Below are positions 25,943 through 33,853 of a stretch of DNA of 64,000 nucleotides, one piece after another; the stretch's first letter is position 1, and each line of letters starts with the position of its first letter. This DNA is from an uncultured Prevotellaceae bacterium. Its GTDB lineage: Bacteria > Bacteroidota > Bacteroidia > Bacteroidales > Bacteroidaceae. Location: positions 124,001-188,000 of the forward strand of contig ONCG01000001.1 in the NCBI GenBank assembly GCA_900316285.1, written 5' to 3'. The notes under the pieces are model-generated. The model had not been told where the DNA came from, searched no databases, and was given only the letters and a program-made list of their open reading frames with translations. Position numbers and translations under genes: made by a program.

Positions 25943-26980
25943 TCAAGGGGTTATGAGAGGGGCAATATGGTTGGTAAGGTCGACAAACTGCTGTATCGAT
26001 AGTTGTTCTGGGCGAAGCGTTAATAAAGTTGAGAGTTCTTTCTCCGCTTTACTATGAAAGCGCCCCTGAGGGTCGAGCGGAGAGTTGAGAGTTGAGAGTT
26101 CTTTCCCTGTTTCGCTCTGAAAGCGCCCAGTTTGGCCGAGCAAAAAGTTGAGATTTGAGAGCTGTCCCGACCTCTCTCCTATAGGGCTGGGAGTATTTAG
26201 GGATTGCTGGAGGGTGGCGATGGCATCTGCACTCAGTAGTTGGCGCAGGGAGACACGAAGCATCTTGCGACGCTGGTTGAAGACGGTCTTCACGATACGA
26301 CGGAAGAGCTGTTCGTCGCAGCCGAGATTGGTCACATCGTTGCGTGTCATGCGGATAACAGCCGATTGCACCTTGGGCGGCGGGTTGAAGACCGAGGGTT
26401 CAACGGTGAAGAGGTACTCAACATCGTACCACGCCTGGATGAGGACAGAGAGGATGCCATAGGTCTTCGAACCCGGCTGGGCAGCCATGCGCAAGGCCAC
26501 CTCACGCTGAATCATGCCCGTACAGCATGGGATGAGGTCGCGGTTGTCGAGCATTTTGAAGAAAATCTGCGATGAGATGTCGTAGGGGTAGTTGCCAGTA
26601 AGGACAAACTGGCGACCTCCAAAAAGTTCGCGAAGATCCATGCGAAGGAAGTCACCGGAAAAGAGAATCCTCTCGCCTGATTCCTCTCCATTAAGAGCCT
26701 CTCCCCCGACCCCTCCCCCATAGGGAGGGGTGGAAACTGATTGTGAAGCGAATTGTGGGAAGTGCTCGCGGAGATAGTCGATGGACTCGCGGTCGATTTC
26801 TACGGCACATACCTGACGAGGCTTCGTGATGAGATACTGCGTAAGTACGCCCATACCCGGGCCGATTTCGAGAACGGGGATGTCGGGACAAGCATCGACG
26901 GTGTCGGCGATGCGGCGGGCTATGGAAAGGTCAGTCAGGAAGTGCTGGCCAAGTTGTTTCTTAGGCTTTACTTGCTTCAT
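25943..26980 (-). CDS. rsmA: 16S rRNA dimethyladenosine transferase with repeat inserts
   Basis: 345 aa from MKQVKPKKQLGQHFLTD; the family is usually about 265-270 aa. SAM-binding motif LEIGPGMGVLT, catalytic NYPYDIS, and the C-terminal LTLRPEQLSIQQFVDLTN. It dimethylates two adjacent adenines near the 3' end of 16S rRNA during 30S maturation. The excess length is explained by two in-frame inserts: residues about 79-104 and about 261-318, both in repeat-like DNA. All catalytic motifs remain. An upstream in-frame start adds 15 residues outside the family. Confidence 0.92.
   Translation of the reverse strand: MKQVKPKKQLGQHFLTDLSIARRIADTVDACPDIPVLEIGPGMGVLTQYLITKPRQVCAVEIDRESIDYLREHFPQFASQSVSTPPYGGGVGGEALNGEESGERILFSGDFLRMDLRELFGGRQFVLTGNYPYDISSQIFFKMLDNRDLIPCCTGMIQREVALRMAAQPGSKTYGILSVLIQAWYDVEYLFTVEPSVFNPPPKVQSAVIRMTRNDVTNLGCDEQLFRRIVKTVFNQRRKMLRVSLRQLLSADAIATLQQSLNTPSPIGERSGQLSNLNFLLGQTGRFQSETGKELSTLNSPLDPQGRFHSKAEKELSTLLTLRPEQLSIQQFVDLTNHIAPLITP
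26027..26200. repeat. In-frame repeat block near the 3' end of rsmA
   Basis: On the plus strand two family A copies (from about 26037 and 26098: GTTCTTTCTCCGCTTTAC and GTTCTTTCCCTGTTTCGC, each followed by GAAAGCGCC and a GAGC end), linked by AGAGTTGAGAGTTGAGAG words, plus GACCTCTCTCCTATAGG. Translated in rsmA as KELSTLNSPLDPQGRFHS and similar. No stop in the rsmA frame. Confidence 0.8.
26669..26746. repeat. In-frame family B repeat inside rsmA
   Basis: Plus strand CCTCTCCCCCGACCCCTCCC followed by CCATAGGGAGGGGTGG, an imperfect palindrome. Adds a glycine-rich STPPYGGGVGGEAL loop between two strands of the methyltransferase fold. Confidence 0.75.
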
Positions 26981-27038
26981 GGGAGTGAAAGTTAGACTGC
27001 GACAAGCCGCAGCAAACGAAAACATCTTCTGTCGGGTG

Positions 27039-27046
27039 CAAAGTTA
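27039..27046 (-). promoter_or_regulatory. Promoter -7 element of rsmA
   Basis: Minus strand TAACTTTG, 58 bases before the start at 26980. Confidence 0.6.
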
Positions 27047-27128
27047 CGAAAAAAAGTTGAAAGAATGGAGGTTTATCGATGAAAGATGAAAGGCGAAAAC
27101 TTAAAGTAATAAAAAAAAACGGCAATCA

Positions 27129-27160
27129 TTTTGTGATTTGACTGATATTCCGTACCTTTG
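27129..27160 (+). promoter_or_regulatory. Promoter of the YbhN-like gene
   Basis: TTTTG at 27129-27133, 19-base spacer, TACCTTTG at 27153-27160. Leaves a leader of about 105 bases. Confidence 0.7.
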
Positions 27161-27189
27161 CGACAAAGTCGTGAAGGTACTACGTCTCG

Positions 27190-27222
27190 GCAATAAAAAT
27201 AAATTAATTTATTTTCTATTGC
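27190..27222. repeat. AT-rich palindrome in the YbhN leader
   Basis: GCAATAAAAATAAATT pairs with AATTTATTTTCTATTGC with one unpaired base and essentially no loop. It lies in the transcribed leader between the promoter and the start codon. It could be a terminator-like structure or a regulator site. Confidence 0.45.
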
Positions 27223-27272
27223 TCTCGACTTTACGTATCATTGTCGACAAATAAAACACAACAAGAAAGAAC

Positions 27273-28355
27273 GTGACAAAACAAGGCAAAAACACGCTGA
27301 ACGTGGTGGTATCGCTGGTACTTGGCGGTGCTATTCTATATTGGATGTACCGCGGCTTCGACTTCGGGCGAGTGCGCGAGGTGCTGCTCCATGAGATGTC
27401 GTGGACGTGGATGCTGCTTTCGTTCCCGTTCGGTGTGCTGGCACAAGCGTTCCGCGGTTGGCGCTGGCGCCAGACGCTGGAGCCGATTGGCGAACAGTCG
27501 CGTTCATCGGTACGTGTGCACAGCATCTTCCTGAGTTATGCGGCTAGCCTGGTGATTCCACGCGTTGGAGAGTTCGCACGATGTGGTGTGCTGCGGCAGA
27601 AGGACGGAGTGTCGTTTCCGAAGGCCCTGGGCACAGTGGTAACAGAACGCGCCATCGACTCGCTGTTGGTACTGGTGATAGCAGCATTGACATTTGTCAC
27701 ACAGTTCCGTGTGTTCATGACGTTCTTCGAGGAAACCGGCACTAGTCTCGACGCCATCTGGCACCGCTTCACCACGACCGGCTGGCTAGTGACAGGCATC
27801 TGCATCGTAGCCATCATCGTGCTGTTGTGGATACTGATGACGAAAACGGCAAGTGCAGAGCGCGGTACACCGAGCTCAGAGAAGTCGACGACCACCCTAC
27901 CCCAGCAGATATATATAAAGGTGAAGGAGTCATTGGCGGGAATCTGGCAGGGGGTGATGTCATTGAAGAACGTGCGCAACATACCGCTGTTCATCTTCTA
28001 CACACTCGCCATCTGGGGCAGCTACTTCCTGCACTACTACTTGACGTTCTTCTGCTTCGATGCCACAGCCGGTCTGGGGTTGTCGTGTGCACTGGTAACG
28101 TTCATCGTGGGCAGCATTGCCGTGATTGTGCCGACGCCCAACGGTGCCGGTCCCTGGCACTTCGCCGTGAAGACGATGCTCATCCTCTATGGTGTGCAGG
28201 AAACCGACGCCCTCTACTTCGTGCTCATCGTACACTCCGTACAAACACTGCTGGTGGTGGCACTGGGCGTATTCGCTTGGATCGCGCTGAGTTTTACTCA
28301 TTCTCGCGCAGAGTCTCAGAGTACACAGAGATTTTCGCAGAGTAATCCGTCTTAA
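27273..28355 (+). CDS. YbhN/UPF0104-type membrane protein (LPG synthase TM-region family)
   Basis: 360 aa, GTG start. About eight hydrophobic spans. Family marks are FRGWRWRQTLEPIG, LSYAASLVIPRVGEFARC, VTERAIDSLLVLVI and VPTPNGAGPWHFAVKTML. It belongs to the flippase-like domain family related to the membrane part of lysylphosphatidylglycerol synthase; substrate unknown. The last 20 or so residues (THSRAESQSTQRFSQS) are encoded by the left inverted repeat of the GxxExxY element, so the natural C-terminus has been replaced. Confidence 0.85.
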   Translation: MTKQGKNTLNVVVSLVLGGAILYWMYRGFDFGRVREVLLHEMSWTWMLLSFPFGVLAQAFRGWRWRQTLEPIGEQSRSSVRVHSIFLSYAASLVIPRVGEFARCGVLRQKDGVSFPKALGTVVTERAIDSLLVLVIAALTFVTQFRVFMTFFEETGTSLDAIWHRFTTTGWLVTGICIVAIIVLLWILMTKTASAERGTPSSEKSTTTLPQQIYIKVKESLAGIWQGVMSLKNVRNIPLFIFYTLAIWGSYFLHYYLTFFCFDATAGLGLSCALVTFIVGSIAVIVPTPNGAGPWHFAVKTMLILYGVQETDALYFVLIVHSVQTLLVVALGVFAWIALSFTHSRAESQSTQRFSQSNPS

Positions 28356-28815
28356 TTGGGAAGAGTTATGAGAGATTTTCTTGACAGAGACTACACGCAT
28401 AAATTATTAGGATGTGCTTACGCTGTTCACTCAGCATTGGGACCAGGATTACTTGAAAGCATCTACGAAAAAGCATTATGTTATGAGTTGCAATCTCAAG
28501 GCTTTGAAGTGCGAAACCAAGTTCCTGTCAAGGTAAAATATAGAGATATTTCTCTAGATATGAACCTACAATTAGATATCATTGTTGATAATAGTGTTAT
28601 TCTCGAACTTAAGTCTGTGACAGAACTGTTGCCCGTACATAAGAAACAATTGCTTACATACATGCGATTGACAGGCATCAAACTTGGATATATCATCAAC
28701 TTCAATGAATATTCCTTAAAAGATGGCATTGAGAGGATCGTAAATGATTTCTGGTAAAGAACATAAAGACTCTGCGTACGACTCTGATTACTCTGTGACT
28801 CTGCGCGAGAAATGA
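28298..28815. mobile_element. Candidate mobile unit: GxxExxY gene between inverted repeats
   Basis: The left end (28298-28330) TCATTCTCGCGCAGAGTC.. and the reverse complement of the right end (28782-28815) TCATTTCTCGCGCAGAGTC.. agree at most of 33 positions, including internal CAGAG words. The unit is about 518 bp and contains one gene. The left end interrupts the 3' end of the YbhN-like gene. No transposase is present. Confidence 0.55.
28368..28757 (+). CDS. GxxExxY protein (PD-(D/E)XK nuclease-like)
   Basis: 129 aa from the ATG at 28368, preceded by GGGAAGAG; a TTG four codons earlier is less likely. The name-giving motif is GLLESIY (27-33). The nuclease-like core is LDIIVDNSVILELKSV: Asp70, then Glu80 and Lys82, i.e. 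the D...ExK pattern. Ends with the typical IERIVNDF. The family is widespread in Bacteroidota and of unknown function. Here it sits between inverted repeats (28298-28815), which makes a role in its own mobility possible. Confidence 0.85.
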   Translation: MRDFLDRDYTHKLLGCAYAVHSALGPGLLESIYEKALCYELQSQGFEVRNQVPVKVKYRDISLDMNLQLDIIVDNSVILELKSVTELLPVHKKQLLTYMRLTGIKLGYIINFNEYSLKDGIERIVNDFW

Positions 28816-28850
28816 ATACAGTCTATCATACTTTAAAAAACTTAAAGAAA

Positions 28851-30308
28851 ATGAATGAAATTTGCAAATTGAATCCCGAGTGCATTTGGAAAAACTTCTA
28901 TGCACTTACGCAGGTACCGCGTCCGAGCGGACATCTGGAGAAAGTACAACAATTCCTGCTCGACTTCGCAAAGAAGGCAGGTGTGGAAGCATTCATCGAC
29001 GAAGGTCGCAATGTGGTGATGCGCAAGCCCGCCACACCCGGAATGGAAGACCGTAAGGGTGTGATCCTGCAGGCCCACATGGACATGGTTCCACAGAAAA
29101 CTCCCGAGTCGACGCACAACTTCGTGACTGATCCTATCCAGCCGTGGATTGACGGTGAGTGGGTGAAGGCAAAGGGCACTACGCTGGGTGCCGACAACGG
29201 CTTGGGCGTGGCAGCCATCCTCTCGGTCATGGAGGCAAAAGACCTGAAGCATGGCCCGGTGGAGGCACTGATTACTGCCGATGAGGAAACTGGTATGTTT
29301 GGAGCCAACGACCTTCCTGAGAACATGCTGCAGGGCGATATCCTGCTGAACCTAGATTCCGAGACCTGGGGTAAATTTGTGATTGGCTCGGCCGGTGGCA
29401 TCGACGTTACCGGTACACTCGACTACAAGGAAGTGGAAACCGACCCGGAGGATGCAGCCGTGCGCGTCACGCTGAAGGGTTTGCGCGGTGGTCATAGCGG
29501 TCTGGAGATTCACGAGGGCCGTGGCAATGCCAATAAGATGATGGTGCAGGTCGTGCGCGAGGCCATCGAGGAGTGCGAGGCCCGTCTGGCCAGCTGGCAT
29601 GGAGGCAACATGCGCAATGCCATCCCCTTCAAGGCCGAGGTGGTGCTGACATTACCGAAAGAGAACGTGGCTGCACTGAAGGAGTTGGCTGAGGACTATC
29701 TGGCAGACTTCACCGATCAATATAAGAACATTGAAAGTGGTATCGAACTGATTGTTGAGGAGGTAGAGACACCGAAGATGGAGGTGCCCGTTGAGATTCA
29801 GGACAACCTCATTGATGCCATCTATGGCTGTCACAATGGCGTCCTGCGCATGATTCCGAGTTATCCCGACGTTGTGGAGACCTCCAGCAACCTCGCCATC
29901 ATTGACATAGAAGACGGCAAGGCTTCGCTGAAGGTGCTGGCCCGTTCGAGCCGTGAGGACATGAAGATGGTGATTGTGAACACGCTGCAGAGTTGCTTCA
30001 ACATGGCTGGCATGAAGGTAGAGACTGCTGGTTCGTATGGTGGCTGGGATCCGAATCCCAACAGCGAGGTGCTGCACCTGCTAATGAAGATCTACAAGGA
30101 GCTGAACGGCGTGGATGGCATCATTCAGGTGGACCATGCCGGCCTGGAGTGCTCAGTCATCCTGGGCAAGTATCCGCATCTGGATGTGGTGAGCCTCGGC
30201 CCGACGATGAAGAGCCCGCACACCACGACGGAGCGTGCCCTCATCGCTACCGTGGAGCCTTTCTGGCAGCTGCTGAAGAAGACTCTGGAAGAGGTGCCGG
30301 TGAAGTAA
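28851..30308 (+). CDS. pepD: Aminoacyl-histidine dipeptidase (peptidase D)
   Basis: 485 aa from MNEICKLNPECIWKNFYALT, the same length as E. coli PepD; an upstream in-frame ATG adds 13 residues overlapping the inverted repeat and was not used. M20 metallopeptidase marks: LQAHMDMVPQK with the zinc His and Asp, TTLGADNGLGVA, ITADEETGMFGA with the catalytic Glu, and a late SLGPTMKSPHTTTERA zinc site. Cleaves Xaa-His and other dipeptides in the cytoplasm. A strong hairpin terminator follows. Confidence 0.95.
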   Translation: MNEICKLNPECIWKNFYALTQVPRPSGHLEKVQQFLLDFAKKAGVEAFIDEGRNVVMRKPATPGMEDRKGVILQAHMDMVPQKTPESTHNFVTDPIQPWIDGEWVKAKGTTLGADNGLGVAAILSVMEAKDLKHGPVEALITADEETGMFGANDLPENMLQGDILLNLDSETWGKFVIGSAGGIDVTGTLDYKEVETDPEDAAVRVTLKGLRGGHSGLEIHEGRGNANKMMVQVVREAIEECEARLASWHGGNMRNAIPFKAEVVLTLPKENVAALKELAEDYLADFTDQYKNIESGIELIVEEVETPKMEVPVEIQDNLIDAIYGCHNGVLRMIPSYPDVVETSSNLAIIDIEDGKASLKVLARSSREDMKMVIVNTLQSCFNMAGMKVETAGSYGGWDPNPNSEVLHLLMKIYKELNGVDGIIQVDHAGLECSVILGKYPHLDVVSLGPTMKSPHTTTERALIATVEPFWQLLKKTLEEVPVK

Positions 30309-30368
30309 GAGCCCACCCCCTACCCAAAGGGAAAGCCCACCCCCTACCCCTCCCCGAGGGAGGGGAGT
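30309..30368. repeat. G/C-rich repeat family B (intergenic copies)
   Basis: CCCACCCCCTACCCAAAGGG and CCCACCCCCTACCCCTCCCC followed by GAGGGAGGGGAG, the second an imperfect palindrome. Same family as inside rsmA and lpxB, but here between genes. Confidence 0.7.
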
Positions 30369-30370
30369 AT

Positions 30371-30420
30371 AAAAAGCCCCGCTGCTGTTCTTAGAGGACA
30401 GTGGCGGGGTTGTTGTTTTT
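30371..30420 (+). terminator. Terminator of pepD
   Basis: AGCCCCGC(T)GCTGTTCT pairs with AGGACAGTGGCGGGGTT, followed by GTTGTTTTT. Confidence 0.7.
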
Positions 30421-30507
30421 GTAGGGAAACTGATTTTAAGGGGAGAACTGCGACTGTGTCGCAGTAAAGAAGACGCAATGGGGAAAGGAGAGAGGGGAAG
30501 AGGAGGG

Positions 30508-31158
30508 CTAATCCAAAAGCTGGGCGAAGTCGTCGATGAGGACATCGGCACCGGCGGCACGGAGGTCGGTGGCAGAAGCATTGCCATAGGTGACGGCACA
30601 TGTGCGGGCACCAGCACGAGCACCCATGAGGATATCGACGGGCATGTCGCCGACGACGAGGGTCTCAGAGGCTGGAATCTTGAGTGTTCGGAGCGTCTGC
30701 AGGACTGGTTCCGGATCGGGTTTGGCACGTGCCACATCGTCAGCTCCGAGGATAAGGGAGATAAAGTTGATGACACCCATGTCGCTCAGGAACTCGCGCA
30801 GCGACGCCGATGAACGGGAGGATGCCACGGTGAGGATAAAGCCACGGGCATACAGCTCGGCCAGCATTTCCCGCACATGGGGAAACAAGGCTGGCACGAG
30901 TTGTTTCTTATTGATGTCGAAGATGCGCCTGTAGGTAGTGGCACACCGGTCGGCGAGTTCATCCGAGAGGTCGGGAAAAAGTTGCAAGAAGCAGTCGCGC
31001 AACGGCAGACCGATGGTGGCAGCACATTCTTCCTCACTGGCCACGGGCAGCGACAACTCCTCGAGCGTCTGCCGCATGGTGAGCAAGATGTTGCGACGGG
31101 TGTCACCAAGGGTTCCGTCGAAGTCGAAAATGATCAGTCGGATGCCATCCATTCCCAT
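30508..31158 (-). CDS. HAD-family phosphatase (phosphoglycolate phosphatase-like)
   Basis: 216 aa. HAD motif I IIFDFDGTLGDT (residues 9-20), motif II VASSRSS, motif III in AKPDPEPVL, motif IV VVGDMPVDILMG. The helical cap between motifs I and II is of the C1 type, as in phosphoglycolate phosphatase (Gph) and PpaX. It should remove phosphate from a small metabolite; the exact substrate cannot be told. Three bases separate it from the GH92 gene, so both may be on one transcript. Confidence 0.87.
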   Translation of the reverse strand: MGMDGIRLIIFDFDGTLGDTRRNILLTMRQTLEELSLPVASEEECAATIGLPLRDCFLQLFPDLSDELADRCATTYRRIFDINKKQLVPALFPHVREMLAELYARGFILTVASSRSSASLREFLSDMGVINFISLILGADDVARAKPDPEPVLQTLRTLKIPASETLVVGDMPVDILMGARAGARTCAVTYGNASATDLRAAGADVLIDDFAQLLD

Positions 31159-31161
31159 AGA

Positions 31162-33519
31162 CTACTTCTTACTGGTAGAGTACGAATACGGCAGGTCCGC
31201 CTGGTTGGTACCGCGCTGCTTGTTCGGTGTGGCCGACATGCGGTAGACCACTTCACCGCCCTGCTGCAGATCGGCACGACGCAGATAATTGCTGGTATAG
31301 TCGCTGCCATTCAGTGTCATGCGATCAATATAGCGATTTGCCGAGGAGTTTCCTTCTGCCTTGAAGGTCAGCGTGCGGCCGTTCTCAAGATGCATGGTGG
31401 CCTTATTAAAATAAGGTGTACCCAAGGCATACTCACCCGATGCCGGACAAACGGGATAGAAGCCCAGTGCCGAGAACACATACCAAGCCGATGTCTGACC
31501 ATTGTCCTCATCACCGCAATAGCCATCGGGGGCTGCAGAGTAAAGGCGGTCCATGGTCTCGCGCACCCAATACTGTGCCTTCCAAGGCTGGGCGGCATAG
31601 TCGTAGAGATAGATCATGTGCTGGATGGGCTGGTTGCCATGGGCATAGTTACCCATGCCTGCCACCTGCATCTCACGAATCTCGTGGATGATGCCACCAT
31701 AGTAGCTATCGTCGAAGACGGGCGGAACGATGAACACCGAGTCGAGCATGCTGACGAAAACATCCTGACCGCCCATGAGTGCGATGAGTCCTGCAGGATC
31801 GTGGAACACCGACCATGTGTAGTGCCAGGAGTTACCCTCGGTGAAGTCGCCACCCCACTTGAACGGGCTGAACGGCTCACTGAACTCACCATTCTCCTTG
31901 CGTCCCTGCATGAGGTTGTACTTAGGGTTGAAGAGATTGCGATAGTTCATGGCGTGGCGGGCGTAAGGCTCCAGTTCCTTTTTCTTCTTACCCAGCAGCT
32001 TACCGATTTGCAGAATGCACCAGTCGTCGTAGGCATACTCCAACGTGCGGGCAGCACTCTCGTTGATCTTCACATCGCAGGGCACATAGCCCAAGCGGTT
32101 GTAGTAGTCGAAACCACAACGGCCTGTTGACGAAATCTCCGGGTGTACGGCATTAGCACCATGGACGACAGCCTGCCAGAGGGTTTCTTTCAGAGGAGAG
32201 TGGAGAGAGGAGAGAGGAGAGGTAGCTGGCGCGGTGCTATTTGCTTGTTGACAGTTCATCAGCTCAGCGACAACGGCAGCCGAGTTGTTTCCCACCATGC
32301 AACCGCGGTGGCCAGGACTTGCCCACTCGGGCAGGAAGCCACTCTCGAGATAGGTATTGGCAAGGCCCTCGAGCATCTTCTCACCCATCGACGGATAGAG
32401 CAGATTGACCAGCGGGAACAACGAGCGGAACGTATCCCAGAAGCCCGTGTCGGTGAACATATAGCCCGGCAGCACCTTACCATTGTAAGGACTATAGTGG
32501 ACAACGTTTCCTTCGGCATCATACTCGTAGAACATACGGGGGAAGAGCGTGGCCCGGTAGAGGCAGGAATAGAACGTGCGCAGATGGTCGACATTCTCGT
32601 CCTCCACCTCGATGCGTCCAAGCACATCGTTCCAGCGCTGGCGACCCTTCTCCTTGATGGCATCGAACGACTCGTTGCCCACCTCCTGCAGGTTGCGCTC
32701 GGCCTGTTCGGGGGAGATGAACGACGAAGCCACACGAACCACCACCTGCTCGTTCTTCTTCGTCACGAAGCCGGCCATTGCGAGAACATGATTGCCTTCG
32801 GCCTCGTTTCCTGTAAATTGGTTGCCGTCCTTCTGGATTCCCCAGAATTCAAAGCCCTTGTCGATTTTCACGACGAAATAGTTGCGGAAGTTCTCTGGCA
32901 CACCGCTGCTGTTGCGAGTGGTATAACCCGAAATGGTGCGACGGTTCACATCATACTTGATGGCCGAGCCCTTGTCGAAGGCATCGACGACGATGCGGGC
33001 GATGCGTTTTTCGCTCATGCTGGTCTCAGGGAACGTAAACCGCAGTACGGCAGCACGCTCCGTGGGAGCAATTTCAGCCCAGATGTCGTACTCAGCCAAG
33101 TACACCTTATAATAATACGGGCGCGCGACCTCGGTGTTGTGAGAAAGCCACGAGGCACGCTTCTCCTCGTCGTAGATCAGGTCGGCCGTTGGACCCGACA
33201 CCCTGTCGACCTCGGGCATGATGGAGAACTGGCCGTAGTCATTGATCCACGGCGACGGCTGGTGGGTCTGCTTGAAGCCCCGTATCTTGTTTGCCGTGTA
33301 GGTATACTGCCAACCGTCGCCCATTTTACCGGTCTGCGGCACCCAGAAGTTCATGCCCCAAGGCATGGCGATGGCAGGATAGGTGTTGCCCGTTGAGAGG
33401 GCGAAAGAAGACATAGTGCCCACGAGCGGGCTGACGTAATCGACGGGTTGCTGCGCGCGGGCGGAGCCGGCCAGCAGGTTCATCAACAAGGTGATGAGAA
33501 TCGTTTTTGTGAGGTTCAT
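31162..33519 (-). CDS. GH92 alpha-mannosidase
   Basis: 785 aa with a signal peptide ending GSARAQQ, so exported to periplasm or surface. The N-terminal beta domain starts VDYVSPLVGTMSSFALSTGN. The (alpha/alpha)6 catalytic part has GFWDTFRSLFPLVNLL, YNRLGYVPCDV, GNSWHYTWSVFHD, HGNQPIQHMIYLYDYA and the general-acid/base region GDEDNGQTSAWYVFSALGF. GH92 enzymes are calcium-dependent exo-alpha-mannosidases acting on N-glycans or yeast mannan. A short S/L/P-rich insert (STAPATSPLSSLHSPLK) interrupts a helical segment and is repeat-derived. Confidence 0.93.
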   Translation of the reverse strand: MNLTKTILITLLMNLLAGSARAQQPVDYVSPLVGTMSSFALSTGNTYPAIAMPWGMNFWVPQTGKMGDGWQYTYTANKIRGFKQTHQPSPWINDYGQFSIMPEVDRVSGPTADLIYDEEKRASWLSHNTEVARPYYYKVYLAEYDIWAEIAPTERAAVLRFTFPETSMSEKRIARIVVDAFDKGSAIKYDVNRRTISGYTTRNSSGVPENFRNYFVVKIDKGFEFWGIQKDGNQFTGNEAEGNHVLAMAGFVTKKNEQVVVRVASSFISPEQAERNLQEVGNESFDAIKEKGRQRWNDVLGRIEVEDENVDHLRTFYSCLYRATLFPRMFYEYDAEGNVVHYSPYNGKVLPGYMFTDTGFWDTFRSLFPLVNLLYPSMGEKMLEGLANTYLESGFLPEWASPGHRGCMVGNNSAAVVAELMNCQQANSTAPATSPLSSLHSPLKETLWQAVVHGANAVHPEISSTGRCGFDYYNRLGYVPCDVKINESAARTLEYAYDDWCILQIGKLLGKKKKELEPYARHAMNYRNLFNPKYNLMQGRKENGEFSEPFSPFKWGGDFTEGNSWHYTWSVFHDPAGLIALMGGQDVFVSMLDSVFIVPPVFDDSYYGGIIHEIREMQVAGMGNYAHGNQPIQHMIYLYDYAAQPWKAQYWVRETMDRLYSAAPDGYCGDEDNGQTSAWYVFSALGFYPVCPASGEYALGTPYFNKATMHLENGRTLTFKAEGNSSANRYIDRMTLNGSDYTSNYLRRADLQQGGEVVYRMSATPNKQRGTNQADLPYSYSTSKK
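32190..32224. repeat. In-frame AGAGGAGAG repeat in the GH92 gene
   Basis: Plus strand GAGGAGAGTGGAGAGAGGAG continuing as GAGAGGAGAGG; on the coding strand CTCTCC words that add an SPLSSLHSPLK-like loop. Confidence 0.55.
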
Positions 33520-33545
33520 AATGATAGAATATTGCTAATTGTCTG

Positions 33546-33553
33546 CAAATTTA
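33546..33553 (-). promoter_or_regulatory. Promoter -7 element of the GH92 gene
   Basis: Minus strand TAAATTTG, 27 bases before the start at 33519. Confidence 0.55.
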
Positions 33554-33635
33554 CAAAAAAGATGAAAGATGAGAGATGAAACGTGAAAGTTTTTTTCAAA
33601 AAGGAAGAAATCTTTAAAACTTTTGAACATTAAAC

Positions 33636-33666
33636 TTGGTACTTTTAACTTTTTGTTGTACCTTTG
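33636..33666 (+). promoter_or_regulatory. Promoter of the corA leader transcript
   Basis: TTGG at 33636-33639, 19-base spacer, TACCTTTG at 33659-33666. Transcription from about 33673 leaves a 180-base leader before corA. Confidence 0.65.
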
Positions 33667-33731
33667 CATGCGATTTGAAACGTCGACGGGCATTTGCCTC
33701 CGACACAGTATTCACTTAAAACAGAAACATC

Positions 33732-33779
33732 ATGGACGATTATCCGGCGGACAGTTATAAACGTGTCGCCCGAGGATAA
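33732..33779 (+). CDS. 15-codon leader peptide upstream of corA
   Basis: ATG at 33732 to TAA at 33777-33779 codes MDDYPADSYKRVARG. Acidic residues and a proline lie close to the N-terminus (DDYPAD), the type of sequence that in mgtL of Salmonella makes translating ribosomes sensitive to low magnesium. The last four codons form one arm of a hairpin that competes with a stem covering the corA ribosome-binding site. Expression is not shown; the small size makes chance possible. Confidence 0.5.
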   Translation: MDDYPADSYKRVARG

Positions 33780-33850
33780 AGCCCACCGCGGCTAATCCTC
33801 TGGGCGTAAAGGAGTTTTTTTACTACGCTTAAAACCAGTGGAGGATTAGC
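33768..33850 (+). promoter_or_regulatory. Candidate leader attenuator with mutually exclusive stems
   Basis: Arm A GCCCGAGGAT (33768-33777, end of the leader ORF) can pair with arm B ATCCTCTGGGC (33795-33805) with one bulge. Arm B extended, GCTAATCCTC (33791-33800), pairs perfectly over 10 bp with arm C GAGGATTAGC (33841-33850). Arm C overlaps GGAGG at 33840-33844, which sits 9 bases before the corA ATG. So B:C hides the ribosome-binding site and A:B frees it. An inner GCGTA/TACGC stem lies inside B:C and a run of seven T lies at 33814-33820. Confidence 0.55.
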
Positions 33851-33853
33851 ATA

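Noticed and set aside
31416-33396. Open frames on the plus strand opposite the GH92 gene
   Set aside because: No motifs, no promoter, and the GH92 protein on the minus strand is unambiguous.
33667-33853. M-box magnesium riboswitch upstream of corA
   Set aside because: The leader is short and the conserved M-box cores are not visible; the leader-peptide model fits the observed stems better.
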